This document shows, piece by piece, positions 1 to 8,786 of a stretch of DNA of 64,000 bases. The stretch is taken from positions 1,426,001 to 1,490,000 of the forward strand of contig NC_019792.1 of assembly GCF_000230715.2 (NCBI RefSeq), in the 5' to 3' direction. Every line of letters begins with the position of its first letter. Within the stretch, counting starts at the first letter, position 1. Source of the stretch: Natronobacterium gregoryi SP2. GTDB taxonomy: Archaea > Halobacteriota > Halobacteria > Halobacteriales > Natrialbaceae. The position numbers were made by a program, and so were the translations under genes. The notes below the pieces were generated by a model. It did no database searches. It saw only the letters and a list, made by a program, of their open reading frames with translations, and was not told the DNA's origin.

Positions 1-997
1 ACTCGGCCTCCCCGTAGGTGACGCGCGGATCGATGTACGCGTACGCGATGTCGGTGATGATGACGCCGATCACGAACATCGTCGCGATGATCATCGTGAT
101 ACCCATAATCAGCTGGTAGTCGAGCTGGACGATCGCATCGTAGAACAGCCGTCCGAGCCCGTTGATGTTGAACACGAACTCGATGAGGACGGCACCACCG
201 AGCGCCGTCGATAAGTTGAGGCCGACGATCGTGATAATCGGTAGCTGTGCGACCTGAAACGCGTGCTTTCGCATGATCGTCCGCTCGGGCACGCCGTAGG
301 CTCGAGCGAGTTTGACGTACTCACCTTGCAGGGACTCGATCATCTGGGTTCGCTCGACGCGCATCAGCGTCGCCATCTGCAAGGTGCCGAGTGCGATCAT
401 CGGCAACAGCAGGTGACGGATCGTCTCGACGAGGTGTTCGACGTAGCCGTCGTGTCCGTAGGCTTCGGGCGACCACCAAGGGTAGACCAGGTCGGCGGAC
501 GGGAGCCATCCAAGCTGGACCGCGAAAATCAGGATCAACATGATCCCGATCCAGAACGAGGGCGTGCTCACGCCGAGCAAGGCGACGATCCGCGAGACGT
601 GATCGAACGGCTCGTTTCGACGTTTGGCCGCGAGAATGCCCAGCGGAATCGACGTCACGAGTGCAAACGCGTACGCCGAGAGGACGAGCAACAGCGTCGG
701 ACCGATCCGACTGGCGATCAGCTCCGAGACGGGACGGTTCCGGTGGAAGCTATGTCCCATGTCTCCCTGAACCAGTCCGGCCATGTAATCGAGGTACCGC
801 TCGTGCATTGGCCGGTCGAGGCCGTACCGGGCCTCGACCTGTTCGATCATCTCCTGGTCGGCCTCTACCCCCTGGAGCATGAGTCTGACCGGGTCCCCCG
901 GCGTCAGGTTCGCGAGGACGAACGTCAGAATGGAGATCCCGATCAGGACGGGGATCGCCTGGATGAACCGGTAGACCGTATAGCGGAGAAGTCCCAT
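1..997 (-). CDS. Peptide ABC transporter permease (DppB-like), partial at left edge
   Basis: Inner-membrane permease half of a dipeptide/oligopeptide ABC importer; the reading frame enters the window from the left on the minus strand and begins at ATG 995-997. The N-terminus (MGLLRYTVYRFIQAIPVLIG) is the usual first membrane segment of DppB, followed by the large periplasm-facing stretch and a binding-protein-dependent transport domain with the EAA-type cytoplasmic loop (ARAYGVPERTIMRKHAF) that contacts the ATPase. The stop codon lies outside the window. It starts 70 bp downstream of the binding protein gene that ends at 1068, so the two very probably form one operon continuing leftward, where DppC and the ATPases would be expected. 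Confidence 0.88.
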   Translation of the reverse strand, partial: MGLLRYTVYRFIQAIPVLIGISILTFVLANLTPGDPVRLMLQGVEADQEMIEQVEARYGLDRPMHERYLDYMAGLVQGDMGHSFHRNRPVSELIASRIGPTLLLVLSAYAFALVTSIPLGILAAKRRNEPFDHVSRIVALLGVSTPSFWIGIMLILIFAVQLGWLPSADLVYPWWSPEAYGHDGYVEHLVETIRHLLLPMIALGTLQMATLMRVERTQMIESLQGEYVKLARAYGVPERTIMRKHAFQVAQLPIITIVGLNLSTALGGAVLIEFVFNINGLGRLFYDAIVQLDYQLIMGITMIIATMFVIGVIITDIAYAYIDPRVTYGEAE

Positions 998-1067
998 GAC
1001 GGAAAGCTACGTGCGGTGGTCGCGATCGTCGGTCGATTCGCCGAGAGGGAACGAACCCGTCACCGGC

Positions 1068-2732
1068 TCACTCCTCGATCCAGGTATTCTGGTAGTCGGA
1101 GACGATACGCGGATTGTAGCTGACAGCCGGATGCGCGTGAAGGTCCCTGACGTTTTCACGGGCAGCCATCGTATTGTGTTCCGAGTACGCCGGCAACGCC
1201 GGGAGATACTCGAGAACCTCCTCGGTAAGCTCGATGTACAGGTCGCGTCGCTCGTCGTGGTCTGCACTCTCCCTGGCGGCGACGATGTTGTCGTGGAACT
1301 CACCCTGGCCCTCGTAGAAGTGACCCTGTCCGACCTCTTCCTGGCTCTCGTGGAAGAGGTTGTAGAAGTACGCGTCGGGATCGGGTCCGCCGGTCCAGCC
1401 GAGCAGGTACATCTCGTAGTCATCGGCATTCCCAGTCGTGTAGGTGTCGACCAGCGTCGCAAACGACATTCCCTGAACGTCGGCACCGTACCCGATCTCC
1501 GTCAGCCGCGAGCCGATCCGTTCGGCCAGCGCCTCGCGGGGGCCTCCTTCGGGAGCGATGATGCGTGGCTCCCAGCCGTCGGGAACCCCCGCGTCCTCGA
1601 GGAGTTGTTCTGCCTGGTCGGGATCGTACTCCGGCATCTGTTCTTCCCACTCGTCGACGGGAAAGTCCCAGTCCCCTTCGTCGTTGGTGATCTCGGGGAT
1701 GGGACTCGACAGTGGGGCTGCTGCGGGGCCGAGGTGTTCGTCGACGAACGCCTGCATAGAAAACGAGTGAGAGACGGCACGTCGCACGTCGGGATCGGTC
1801 GTCTCCCCCTCGTTGCAATTGAATCCAAGGTACATGTAGGACGGGCTGCGGCTCCCGTGGATGCGGACGTCGTCTGCACCTTCAACCTCGTCCCACTCCG
1901 TCGCCGGGACAGTATCGATAACGTCCGCGTCACCGGCGAGAACCTGTGCGACACGGTTGGCGTCGTCCGGCGCGTCCTCGAAACGAATCTCCTCAACGTA
2001 CGGCTGGGGCTCGTCCCAGTAGTCGTCCCACCGCTCGAGTTCGACGTACTCGCCGGACTGGAAATCGACGAACTCGAAGGGACCGGAACCGATCGGATCC
2101 GTGTTGAACTCGTCTCGGTCCTCGGTTCGGACGTCTTCTGGCACCACGGGAACCGCCATTGTCACCAGCGTGAACGGCCCGTAGGGATGCTCGAGGGCGA
2201 CCTCGAGCGTGTGATCGTCGACGACCTCTGTCGACTCGATCATCGCGTACGTCGCCGCGTTCTCGGTCTCTTCCTCGACCGGCGCGGTAAAGGAGTGAGC
2301 GACGTCTCCTGCGGTCACCTCGTCGCCGTTGTGGAACTCGATCCCGTCCTGGATCTCGAAGACGTAGGTCTCGCCGTCGTCTTCTTCCTCGGGCATCCCG
2401 TCGGCGATCTTCGGCTCGAGTCCCATTTCGTCGTCCCACTCGTAGAGGCCGTCGAACACGAGGTTCGCGACCTGCATACTGTAGGAGTCGAAGGAAACGA
2501 CCGGGTCGAAGTCCTCGTCGCGTTCTGCGGGCTGGAGGAACTCGAGTGAACTCTCGCGTGCAGCGTCTTCGTCGTCCGGCTCTTCTCTGTCGTACTGGTA
2601 TTCGCTGATGTCGGCGACGTCTCCACCATCGTCGCCCTCGGCGTCCTCACCAATGCACCCTGCGATGGTCGCCGCGGAGACCGCCGCCCCAGAAGCGAGA
2701 ACCCGTCGACGAGTCTGTAACTTGTCTACCAT
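1068..2732 (-). CDS. Extracellular solute-binding protein of a peptide ABC transporter (SBP family 5), Tat lipoprotein
   Basis: Captures peptides or similar solutes outside the cell and delivers them to the adjacent permease. I chose ATG at 2732 because it gives a compact Tat lipoprotein signal: TRRRVLASG followed by a hydrophobic run and the lipobox AGC, with the cysteine as the expected lipid anchor; longer starts only add an unlikely polar leader. After an acidic linker the protein shows family-5 features such as FEIQDGIEFHNGDEVTAGDV near the N-terminal third. Its length (about 554 residues) is normal for the family. It heads the operon with the partial permease at 1-997. It is a paralogue of the binding protein at 10016-11809. 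The true substrate cannot be told from sequence. Confidence 0.92.
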   Translation of the reverse strand: MVDKLQTRRRVLASGAAVSAATIAGCIGEDAEGDDGGDVADISEYQYDREEPDDEDAARESSLEFLQPAERDEDFDPVVSFDSYSMQVANLVFDGLYEWDDEMGLEPKIADGMPEEEDDGETYVFEIQDGIEFHNGDEVTAGDVAHSFTAPVEEETENAATYAMIESTEVVDDHTLEVALEHPYGPFTLVTMAVPVVPEDVRTEDRDEFNTDPIGSGPFEFVDFQSGEYVELERWDDYWDEPQPYVEEIRFEDAPDDANRVAQVLAGDADVIDTVPATEWDEVEGADDVRIHGSRSPSYMYLGFNCNEGETTDPDVRRAVSHSFSMQAFVDEHLGPAAAPLSSPIPEITNDEGDWDFPVDEWEEQMPEYDPDQAEQLLEDAGVPDGWEPRIIAPEGGPREALAERIGSRLTEIGYGADVQGMSFATLVDTYTTGNADDYEMYLLGWTGGPDPDAYFYNLFHESQEEVGQGHFYEGQGEFHDNIVAARESADHDERRDLYIELTEEVLEYLPALPAYSEHNTMAARENVRDLHAHPAVSYNPRIVSDYQNTWIEE

Positions 2733-2946
2733 CGTCCTCGGGATAGGCATCCGTCCGTTCTTTGTTATCCCCTTCCAAACGAGGGTGGAGATCATTACGC
2801 GCCAACGCTCGCTCAAGTAATAGCGGTTTACGCGAACCGATCAGGGGCTTACCAGCCAATAGTGGAAAACAGTGCACAGATATGGTCGAACGAGGCCCGA
2901 CGGTGGCCGTCAGCCACTCTGGAGCGCGACCAGTCCAGTCGTCGAC

Positions 2947-3498
2947 CTACCGTCCGTCGACGCTGTCGTGCCAGTTGGCGACCCGTTCGACGTCGGGGAC
3001 GAACTTCTCGTACTCGTCGTGCTGGAACGAACCACATACCGTCCCGTCGAGCGTCCGAACGCGAGTATAGATCGCGTCTTCGTCTATCGCCGCAGTCGCC
3101 ATTCCGGCCGCGTCACGAAGCCTGTACTGACCGGCCACCATAATCACCGTCTCTGCATCCGGATCACGATACTCGACGACGAGGAAAACGCGGTCGTCGA
3201 CAGTCTCCCGGTAGACCTCGTAGAGCGGGAACCCACCGCGCTCGAACGCCTCCTCGAACTGCTCGGCCTCGTCGTCCGGGACAATGAACGACGGCCCGAA
3301 CCGATCGTCCGAACTGTTTGACGGCGCAGTCGGCGTGGTGGTTCCGGCCCTGATAGTGACGACATCCCAACCCTGCTCCTCGCGCTGCTCGGCGAGTGCG
3401 TCCATATCCTCGAGCGTTCGCTCCCAGGCGTTCGTTACTGCTTCTTGGCCCGGGGTCGGCCGTCCGCGCGTTTCGTGGTCGCTCCCAGTGTCGGTCAT
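2947..3498 (-). CDS. Conserved haloarchaeal hypothetical protein
   Basis: Acidic soluble protein of 183 residues with no signal peptide or membrane segment. ATG 3498 (MTDTGSDHETRG) is preferred over an upstream start seven codons earlier. The N-terminal half carries a helical segment (TPGQEAVTNAWERTLEDMDA), the middle a strand-rich region (FIVPDDEAEQFEEAFERGGF, then VYRETVDDRVFLVVEYRDP) that ends in a short hydrophobic strand TVIMVAGQY, and the C-terminus ends with a conserved-looking HDEYEKFVPDVERVANWHDS segment. I do not recognise a function. It lies between two peptide transporter loci but is separated from both by more than 200 bp, so no operon link is implied. Confidence 0.7.
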   Translation of the reverse strand: MTDTGSDHETRGRPTPGQEAVTNAWERTLEDMDALAEQREEQGWDVVTIRAGTTTPTAPSNSSDDRFGPSFIVPDDEAEQFEEAFERGGFPLYEVYRETVDDRVFLVVEYRDPDAETVIMVAGQYRLRDAAGMATAAIDEDAIYTRVRTLDGTVCGSFQHDEYEKFVPDVERVANWHDSVDGR

Positions 3499-3687
3499 AT
3501 CAGCCCCCAGTGGCGGCACACTGGTTTACTTTTCTCTTCGAACCGGAGAAGACTCGAGACGCACGACGATCCACTCTGTCGCGCCGTCTCGTCTGGGCTA
3601 CTGTCTTCGATTCCCGCCGATCGTCGGCCCCGTCTCTGGCGATCGGCGGGACATGGTTACAGCGGTCCGACCTTGTTGCAACCCTCG

Positions 3688-3848
3688 TACGGTTTGCTGT
3701 CATACGGTTTACTGTAGGTCATTTTCGGCACAACCGCGACCCGGGCGGCGGTTGCGCCGGTAAATCGGTACAGTAATCCGTATCAGTTGTTTCCGGCGCG
3801 ACCGCGCGCTCCTGCGGTCGCGCCGGGACATCGGCACAGCAGTCCGTA
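3688..3848 (+). repeat. Family-A mobile repeat, interrupted by a second copy
   Basis: Outer family-A element with ends TACGGTTTGCTGT (3688) and ACAGCAGTCCGTA (to 3848), flanked by TCG on the left and TCA on the right. It is split after its first 15 bases by another family-A element plus one duplicated TCA (3703-3785); removing that leaves 78 bp, the normal family size. The flanking intervals 3499-3687 and 3849-3940 hold nothing recognisable. Confidence 0.85.
3703..3782 (+). repeat. Family-A mobile repeat, 80 bp, nested copy
   Basis: Ends TACGGTTTACTGT and ACAGTAATCCGTA are a 13-bp inverted repeat with one mismatch; the interior holds a GC-rich hairpin. It is bounded on both sides by TCA (3700-3702 and 3783-3785), a 3-bp duplication generated within the outer copy at 3688-3848. 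This is direct structural evidence of transposition. Confidence 0.88.
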
Positions 3849-3940
3849 TCAGTCGGTGATAGGGTACAGCAGCGGTTCCATCGAGTCAGCACACATCATC
3901 TATCATCGGCTAAGGATTTCAACGGAGCCAGCGGTCCGTC

Positions 3941-4357
3941 TCAGACGCCAAACCTCGTCTCCATGACGAACGAGACGGCGAGGACGATCAGGCTCCCGAC
4001 GAACAGCTTGGTTCCTGGTGAAATTCGAACTGCTGGTGGGATGGAGTCGGTCGGATAGATGGAGCGGTCGTCGAGTGCCGTCTGGAGTCGCGATTCCTGT
4101 TCTCGAGAGACGGTCGAGCGCGAGTCCCGTTTCTCGTCGTACTTTTGTTGGGACGACTGGAGCCACAGCCAGATGCTACTGTAGCCGAAAAACGCCATCC
4201 CAACGAGGAACAGTCCGACTTTGACACCCGTCCAGCCGTCGCCGGCGACGTAGCCGACTGGCGTCACCGCTACGACGACGAGCGTCGCGAAGACGACTGC
4301 GTACGCGACGACGTCGACGAGCAGCAAGCCGACAGTAGACGGGCTCGGTCGAGACAT
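3941..4357 (-). CDS. Small haloarchaeal membrane protein of unknown function
   Basis: 138-residue protein with two N-terminal membrane segments (about residues 10-32 and 45-66), a basic/polar cytoplasmic or extracellular stretch (QQKYDEKRDSRSTVSREQES, residues 70-90) and a third hydrophobic segment near the C-terminus (LFVGSLIVLAVSFVM). It begins 6 bp after the stop of the DppF-like ATPase gene, so it may be the last gene of that transporter operon, but nothing in its sequence ties it to peptide transport. Function unknown. Confidence 0.7.
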   Translation of the reverse strand: MSRPSPSTVGLLLVDVVAYAVVFATLVVVAVTPVGYVAGDGWTGVKVGLFLVGMAFFGYSSIWLWLQSSQQKYDEKRDSRSTVSREQESRLQTALDDRSIYPTDSIPPAVRISPGTKLFVGSLIVLAVSFVMETRFGV

Positions 4358-4363
4358 GCTCGG

Positions 4364-5683
4364 CTACAGTTCCTCTTCTGGTGGGGCGTACTCGGGCTGA
4401 TGACGATGGCAGGCACTTGCTCGCCCACCGTCACCGACCTCACAGGGAGACGGCTCGTCGCGGTCGCAGACGCTGTCGAACTCGTCGGCGAGGTGCTCGA
4501 GCGCGCGGTCGAACTCGTTGTCCGCCACGTACTCTTGGACCTGGTCGACGTGCCGTTCGACCTCGGCCGGGAGCTCGAGATCGCCGAATAGTTCGGCACG
4601 AACGTCTGTAATGTTTTCGAACCGCACGTTCTGCCCGCGGAATTCGCGGACTCGGTCCCGAATCGACAGTCCTGCGCGGGTGCGTTCTTCCAGCAGGACA
4701 CGGAAGAGGTTGATCGCTTCCCAGACGTCGTCGTCGAGGTCTTCGTAGGCGTCGGGACGGATCTTCGCCGGACAGCGAGTGCTGAACGGACAGCCCGACG
4801 GCGGATCGCGCGGACTCGGCGGCGTCCCGTTGAGGATGATTCGATCCCGTTCGACGGTCGGGTCGGGTTCGGGAATCGCCGACAGGAGAGCGTGCGTGTA
4901 CGGGTTCGCCGGATTCTGGAACAGTTCTTCGGTTGGGCCGATTTCCAGGACGTTCCCCAGGTACATCACGGCCACACGATCACAGATGTGCCGGACGACG
5001 CTCAGGTCGTGGGCGATAAAGAGATACGTGAGGCCGAACTCCTCCTGGAGTTCGTCTAGCAGGTTCAGGACCTTCGCCTGCACGGAGACGTCGAGAGCCG
5101 ACACCGGTTCGTCGAGGACGACGAAATCCGGTTCCAGTGCGAGTGCTCGGGCGATCCCGATCCGCTGGCGCTGCCCACCGGAGAACTGGTGGGGATACCG
5201 GTAGTAGTGTTCCTTCTGGAGGCCGACAGTCTCGAGCAGGTCGCGGACGTGTTCGCGCCGTTCTCGCGGCGTCTTCCAGTCGTGGACGTCGAGTGGCTCC
5301 CTGACGATCTCGCCGACCGTCATCCGGTCGTTCAGGCTCGACTGTGGGTCCTGAAACACCATCTGGGCGTTCCGCCGCCACTCTTTCAGTTCGGCACCGC
5401 CGAGTCTCGTCACGTCGGTGCCGTCGAAGCGGATCTCGCCGTCGGTGGCTTCCTCTAGGTGGATGAGGGTGCGACCGAGCGTCGTCTTCCCACAGCCGGA
5501 CTCGCCGACGAGCCCGAGAGTCTCTCCTCGAGAAATCTCGAAGTTGACCCCGTCGACGGCCTTCACCGGCTTGCCGCCGAGGAGTCCGTCCCCCTCGTAG
5601 TAGGTCTTGAGGTCCTCGACTTCGATCAGCGTCTCACCGTGCCGGTCGCTCGATTCGGATCGTTCGGATACCTGTTGGCTCAT
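4364..5683 (-). CDS. Oligopeptide/dipeptide ABC transporter ATP-binding protein (DppF/OppF-like)
   Basis: Cytoplasmic ATPase that drives peptide import together with the DppD-like partner. It shows Walker [11 protein letters not shown]-loop VFQDPQSSL, the ABC signature [15 protein letters not shown], Walker [14 protein letters not shown] and the H-loop [10 protein letters not shown]. At 439 residues it is about 110 longer than usual: the C-terminal oligopeptide domain, with CPFSTRCP as the start of its cysteine cluster, is interrupted by a helical, acidic insertion of about 90 residues before the last cysteines ([15 protein letters not shown]). In relatives the four cysteines of this domain can hold an iron-sulfur cluster. 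It overlaps the upstream dppD gene by 4 bp, a sign of translational coupling. Confidence 0.94.
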   Translation of the reverse strand: MSQQVSERSESSDRHGETLIEVEDLKTYYEGDGLLGGKPVKAVDGVNFEISRGETLGLVGESGCGKTTLGRTLIHLEEATDGEIRFDGTDVTRLGGAELKEWRRNAQMVFQDPQSSLNDRMTVGEIVREPLDVHDWKTPRERREHVRDLLETVGLQKEHYYRYPHQFSGGQRQRIGIARALALEPDFVVLDEPVSALDVSVQAKVLNLLDELQEEFGLTYLFIAHDLSVVRHICDRVAVMYLGNVLEIGPTEELFQNPANPYTHALLSAIPEPDPTVERDRIILNGTPPSPRDPPSGCPFSTRCPAKIRPDAYEDLDDDVWEAINLFRVLLEERTRAGLSIRDRVREFRGQNVRFENITDVRAELFGDLELPAEVERHVDQVQEYVADNEFDRALEHLADEFDSVCDRDEPSPCEVGDGGRASACHRHQPEYAPPEEEL

Positions 5684-7062
5684 CGGTTCTCACCTCCCGT
5701 GTTCGCGTCGTCGGCTCCGTTCTTCCGGTCGTGAACTGCGATGCGTTCAGACTCCGGTTCGTGCTCCGGATAGAGGAGACACGAGACACGGTGGTCTTCC
5801 TCCTCGTCGACGACGACCGACTCGGGATGTAACTGGTCACACGCCTGGAACGCCTTCGGACACCGCGGCGCGAACCGGCAGTAACTCGCCGGTTCGTTCG
5901 GCGTCGGAACGTCGCCCTCGATCGTCGAGAGTCGGTCCTCACCGACCTGGCGTCCCGGGATCGACTCGAGCAGTCCCTGCGTGTACGGATGGGCAGGTTC
6001 GGCAAACAGCGTCTCGACGTCGGCCGACTCGATGAGTTCGCCGGCGTACATGACGTTGACCCGGTCGGCGACCTCCGCGATGACGCCCATGTCGTGGGTG
6101 ATGAACATGATCGCGAGGTCCCGTTCTTCCTGGAGATCCTCGAGCAGTTCGAGGATCTGGGCCTGGATCGTCACGTCGAGTGCGGTCGTCGGCTCGTCAC
6201 AGATCAACATCTCCGGATCGCAGGCAAGCGCCATCGCGATCACCGCACGCTGGCGCATCCCACCGGAGAACTGGTGGGGATACTCCGAGACGCGCTTCGG
6301 GGCGTCGGGGATGCCGACGGCCTCGAGCAGTTCGATCGCCTCTTCGGTCGCTTCCTTGCCGGTGATGCCCTGGTGGAGTCGTAGCGACTCCTCGATCTGG
6401 TTTCCGACGGTGTAGACCGGGTTGAGGCTGGTCAGTGGGTCCTGGAACACCATCGCGATGTTCCCGCCACGGAGCTTGCGCAGCGACTCCCCGCTGGTCC
6501 GAGTGACGTCGACGTAGCTGTCCGTTCGATCGTCGCTCGAGCTGTCGACGAAGACGAAGTCGTCCTCGTCGATCAGACCGAGTTCCTCGCCGTAGCCGGT
6601 GTCGATGACGTCGGTCACGTCGAGGTCGTCGACCGACGGCACCGGTTCGCCCGGCCCGGCGAACTCCGCTATAGAGGCGTCGACCGTCGGGTTCTCGAGG
6701 ACGTCTGCCGGATCGAACCGGTCGCGGACGGCGGCGAGGTCGACCGTATTGTCCGCGAACTCCTCGGCGAACTGTTCGACCGTCTCGGGGTGATGGTAGC
6801 GAATGCTACTGCCCTCGAGAACGCGGCCAGGGGAGTCGATCAGACCCATGATCGAGCGGGCCGTGACGCTCTTTCCGGACCCGCTCTCTCCGACGATACC
6901 GACGGTTTCGCCGACGTCGATGTCGAAGCTCACGCCGTCGACGGCTCGGATGACCTCCTTGTCCGTGAAGAAGGCGGTCTGGAGGTTCCGGATCGTCAGG
7001 ATCGGCTCGGTCGCTGTGCTCGCGTCGTCGCTTGCGTCTTCGATCGGATCTTCCATAGACAT
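5680..7062 (-). CDS. Oligopeptide/dipeptide ABC transporter ATP-binding protein (DppD-like)
   Basis: Second nucleotide-binding subunit of the importer. Walker A is [14 protein letters not shown]-loop [15 protein letters not shown], signature [15 protein letters not shown], Walker [14 protein letters not shown] and H-loop [10 protein letters not shown]. Between Walker A and the Q-loop there is an acidic insertion of roughly 100 residues (starting around [15 protein letters not shown] and ending at [11 protein letters not shown]) that ordinary DppD proteins lack. The C-terminus has the four-cysteine pattern [14 protein letters not shown]...C expected of this subfamily. It overlaps dppC by one base upstream and dppF by 4 bp downstream, so the ATPases and permeases are one transcription unit. 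Confidence 0.94.
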   Translation of the reverse strand: MSMEDPIEDASDDASTATEPILTIRNLQTAFFTDKEVIRAVDGVSFDIDVGETVGIVGESGSGKSVTARSIMGLIDSPGRVLEGSSIRYHHPETVEQFAEEFADNTVDLAAVRDRFDPADVLENPTVDASIAEFAGPGEPVPSVDDLDVTDVIDTGYGEELGLIDEDDFVFVDSSSDDRTDSYVDVTRTSGESLRKLRGGNIAMVFQDPLTSLNPVYTVGNQIEESLRLHQGITGKEATEEAIELLEAVGIPDAPKRVSEYPHQFSGGMRQRAVIAMALACDPEMLICDEPTTALDVTIQAQILELLEDLQEERDLAIMFITHDMGVIAEVADRVNVMYAGELIESADVETLFAEPAHPYTQGLLESIPGRQVGEDRLSTIEGDVPTPNEPASYCRFAPRCPKAFQACDQLHPESVVVDEEEDHRVSCLLYPEHEPESERIAVHDRKNGADDANTGGENR

Positions 7063-8786
7063 TAGCCACCACCTCCGGCAGCCCCGGAACTAGCGTCGGC
7101 TTCGGCGTCGCTCTCGGGGTCGATCGCGTCGCGGATGCCGTCACCAAGTGCGTTGAACGCGGTGACGACGAGGACGACCATGATCCCGGGAATCGTGGCG
7201 GTGTGCCAGGACGCCGTCGAGACGTACGGCCGTCCCTCGTAGACCGCACGCCCCCACTCGGGGGTCGGCGGCTGAACGCCGAATCCGAGGAACGAGAGCG
7301 CGGCGACGCCGATGATGATTCCACCGAGATACATCGACGCGTAGACCAGCATGTACCCCGCGATGTAGGGAGCCATGTGTTTCTTCATCGTCGTCACCGG
7401 GCTCTGGCCGAAGCTCTTTGCGGCGTCGATCCACTCCTGTTCGGCGACCTGTAGTGCCGGCCCACGCACCGCACGCCAGAGGTGTGGCCAGCCTGTCGCC
7501 GCGAAGATCAACGCCAGTAGCAACCCGCCATCGTATATCGTCGCTATCGGGTGCTGGGCTTCCATGAACAGCACCGACAGCAGCAACACGACCAGGAACC
7601 GCGGCAGCGACATGATCGAGTCGCTGGTGACGACCGTGATCAGGTCGATCAGTCCCTTGTAGTAGGCTGTTATCAGCGCGAGCGCAGACGCAAACACCGC
7701 CATCAGTCCCGTTGCGAGCAGACCGATAACAAGCGACACTTGCGCTCCGTGTGCCAGGAAAGTAAACAGGTCTTTCCCGTCGTTGTTCGTCCCGAACGGA
7801 TGGAACCTGTCGTACTGATCGTAGCTCATCAGTCCGACGTTGCTGTCACCGCCGACGGAGCGTGTATCGAGGTTCGCCTCGCCGTAGGTGATCGCCGCAA
7901 CCTCCTCGAGTCCCTCGTCGTAGTACTCGAGTTCGTGTTCGTACGGCTGGTAGATGTCAGCTTCGGCGGGCGTGGGACCGAGTGCGGGTGCCCATAGCGC
8001 CATCACGATGAACGCGACGACGACGACCAGTCCGAACAGCCCCCAGTAGTGGTTCCGGAATCGATTGATGCTGTCGTCACGCGGCGTCCAGTCGGCCTCG
8101 CGGTAGTGTTCGCGGAAGATCGTGTACCCCTTCCATAACCAGCCGAGGAGGACGAACGCGTAGGCGTAGACGACGACGACTCGAACCGCCCACGCCACGG
8201 CAGGCGAGAGGCCGAGCCAGGTGCCTTCCCAGCTACCGTCCGGCAGCTGGTAGCCTTCGTTCGGGATCGTCTCGCGGCTGGTCAGCGTCTGGAGGGAGCT
8301 GACGGACTCGATGGCCTGACTGAGAACGCTGACGACGGCGTCGACTGCGGCCCCGAGTGGCGTCGCAACCAGTGTTGCGACGACGACAGCGACGAGTCCG
8401 GTCACGATCGTCGCCTCGAGGACGTCTTCTTTGCCGGTCCCGAGTTCGATGTCGAGTCGGTCGACGATCGAGAACGGGACGAACAGCCACTTGACGAGTA
8501 CGCCGGCCATCGAGAGCAACACTACGGCCGTCACTGCGAAGGCGAGCGTGGCGCTGATCGGTCCGAGCGAGTCGGCGACGACGCCGGCCATCCAGGACGG
8601 TCCACTCGCAATACCACCGATCGTCAACCGGGTCACTTCGCCGACTCGGAGGACGGCAGCCGCGATCGACCCGAGCTCTAATACGAGCAGAACCGCCAGT
8701 CCGGCGAGCCAGAGAGCTGCCGGTTTCGGGTTCTCTGCGATGCGATCGCGAAGCGTCTTGTCGTCGAGTTCGGTTTCTACACTCAT
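7062..8786 (-). CDS. Peptide ABC transporter permease (DppC-like) with long N-terminal membrane extension
   Basis: Inner-membrane permease half. The C-terminal 330 residues are a normal DppC: an N-terminal helix (HYWGLFGLVVVVAFIVMALW), an extracytoplasmic segment containing FHPFGTNNDGKDLF (the conserved HPFGTD-like motif), the permease domain and the EAA-type loop (AAKSFGQSPVTTMKKHMAPY). The first roughly 240 residues are additional and hydrophobic, with at least four predicted membrane segments, making the protein 574 residues instead of about 300. Start ATG 8786 overlaps the end of dppB by 4 bp. The role of the extension is unknown; it is either a haloarchaeal speciality or a fused membrane module. 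Confidence 0.92.
   Translation of the reverse strand: MSVETELDDKTLRDRIAENPKPAALWLAGLAVLLVLELGSIAAAVLRVGEVTRLTIGGIASGPSWMAGVVADSLGPISATLAFAVTAVVLLSMAGVLVKWLFVPFSIVDRLDIELGTGKEDVLEATIVTGLVAVVVATLVATPLGAAVDAVVSVLSQAIESVSSLQTLTSRETIPNEGYQLPDGSWEGTWLGLSPAVAWAVRVVVVYAYAFVLLGWLWKGYTIFREHYREADWTPRDDSINRFRNHYWGLFGLVVVVAFIVMALWAPALGPTPAEADIYQPYEHELEYYDEGLEEVAAITYGEANLDTRSVGGDSNVGLMSYDQYDRFHPFGTNNDGKDLFTFLAHGAQVSLVIGLLATGLMAVFASALALITAYYKGLIDLITVVTSDSIMSLPRFLVVLLLSVLFMEAQHPIATIYDGGLLLALIFAATGWPHLWRAVRGPALQVAEQEWIDAAKSFGQSPVTTMKKHMAPYIAGYMLVYASMYLGGIIIGVAALSFLGFGVQPPTPEWGRAVYEGRPYVSTASWHTATIPGIMVVLVVTAFNALGDGIRDAIDPESDAEADASSGAAGGGG

Noticed and set aside
996-2549. Open frame of 517 codons on the plus strand opposite the binding protein gene
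   Set aside because: It is antisense to a clearly recognised family-5 binding protein, has a valine/arginine-rich composition unlike haloarchaeal proteins and no domain; a by-product of GC-rich codon use.
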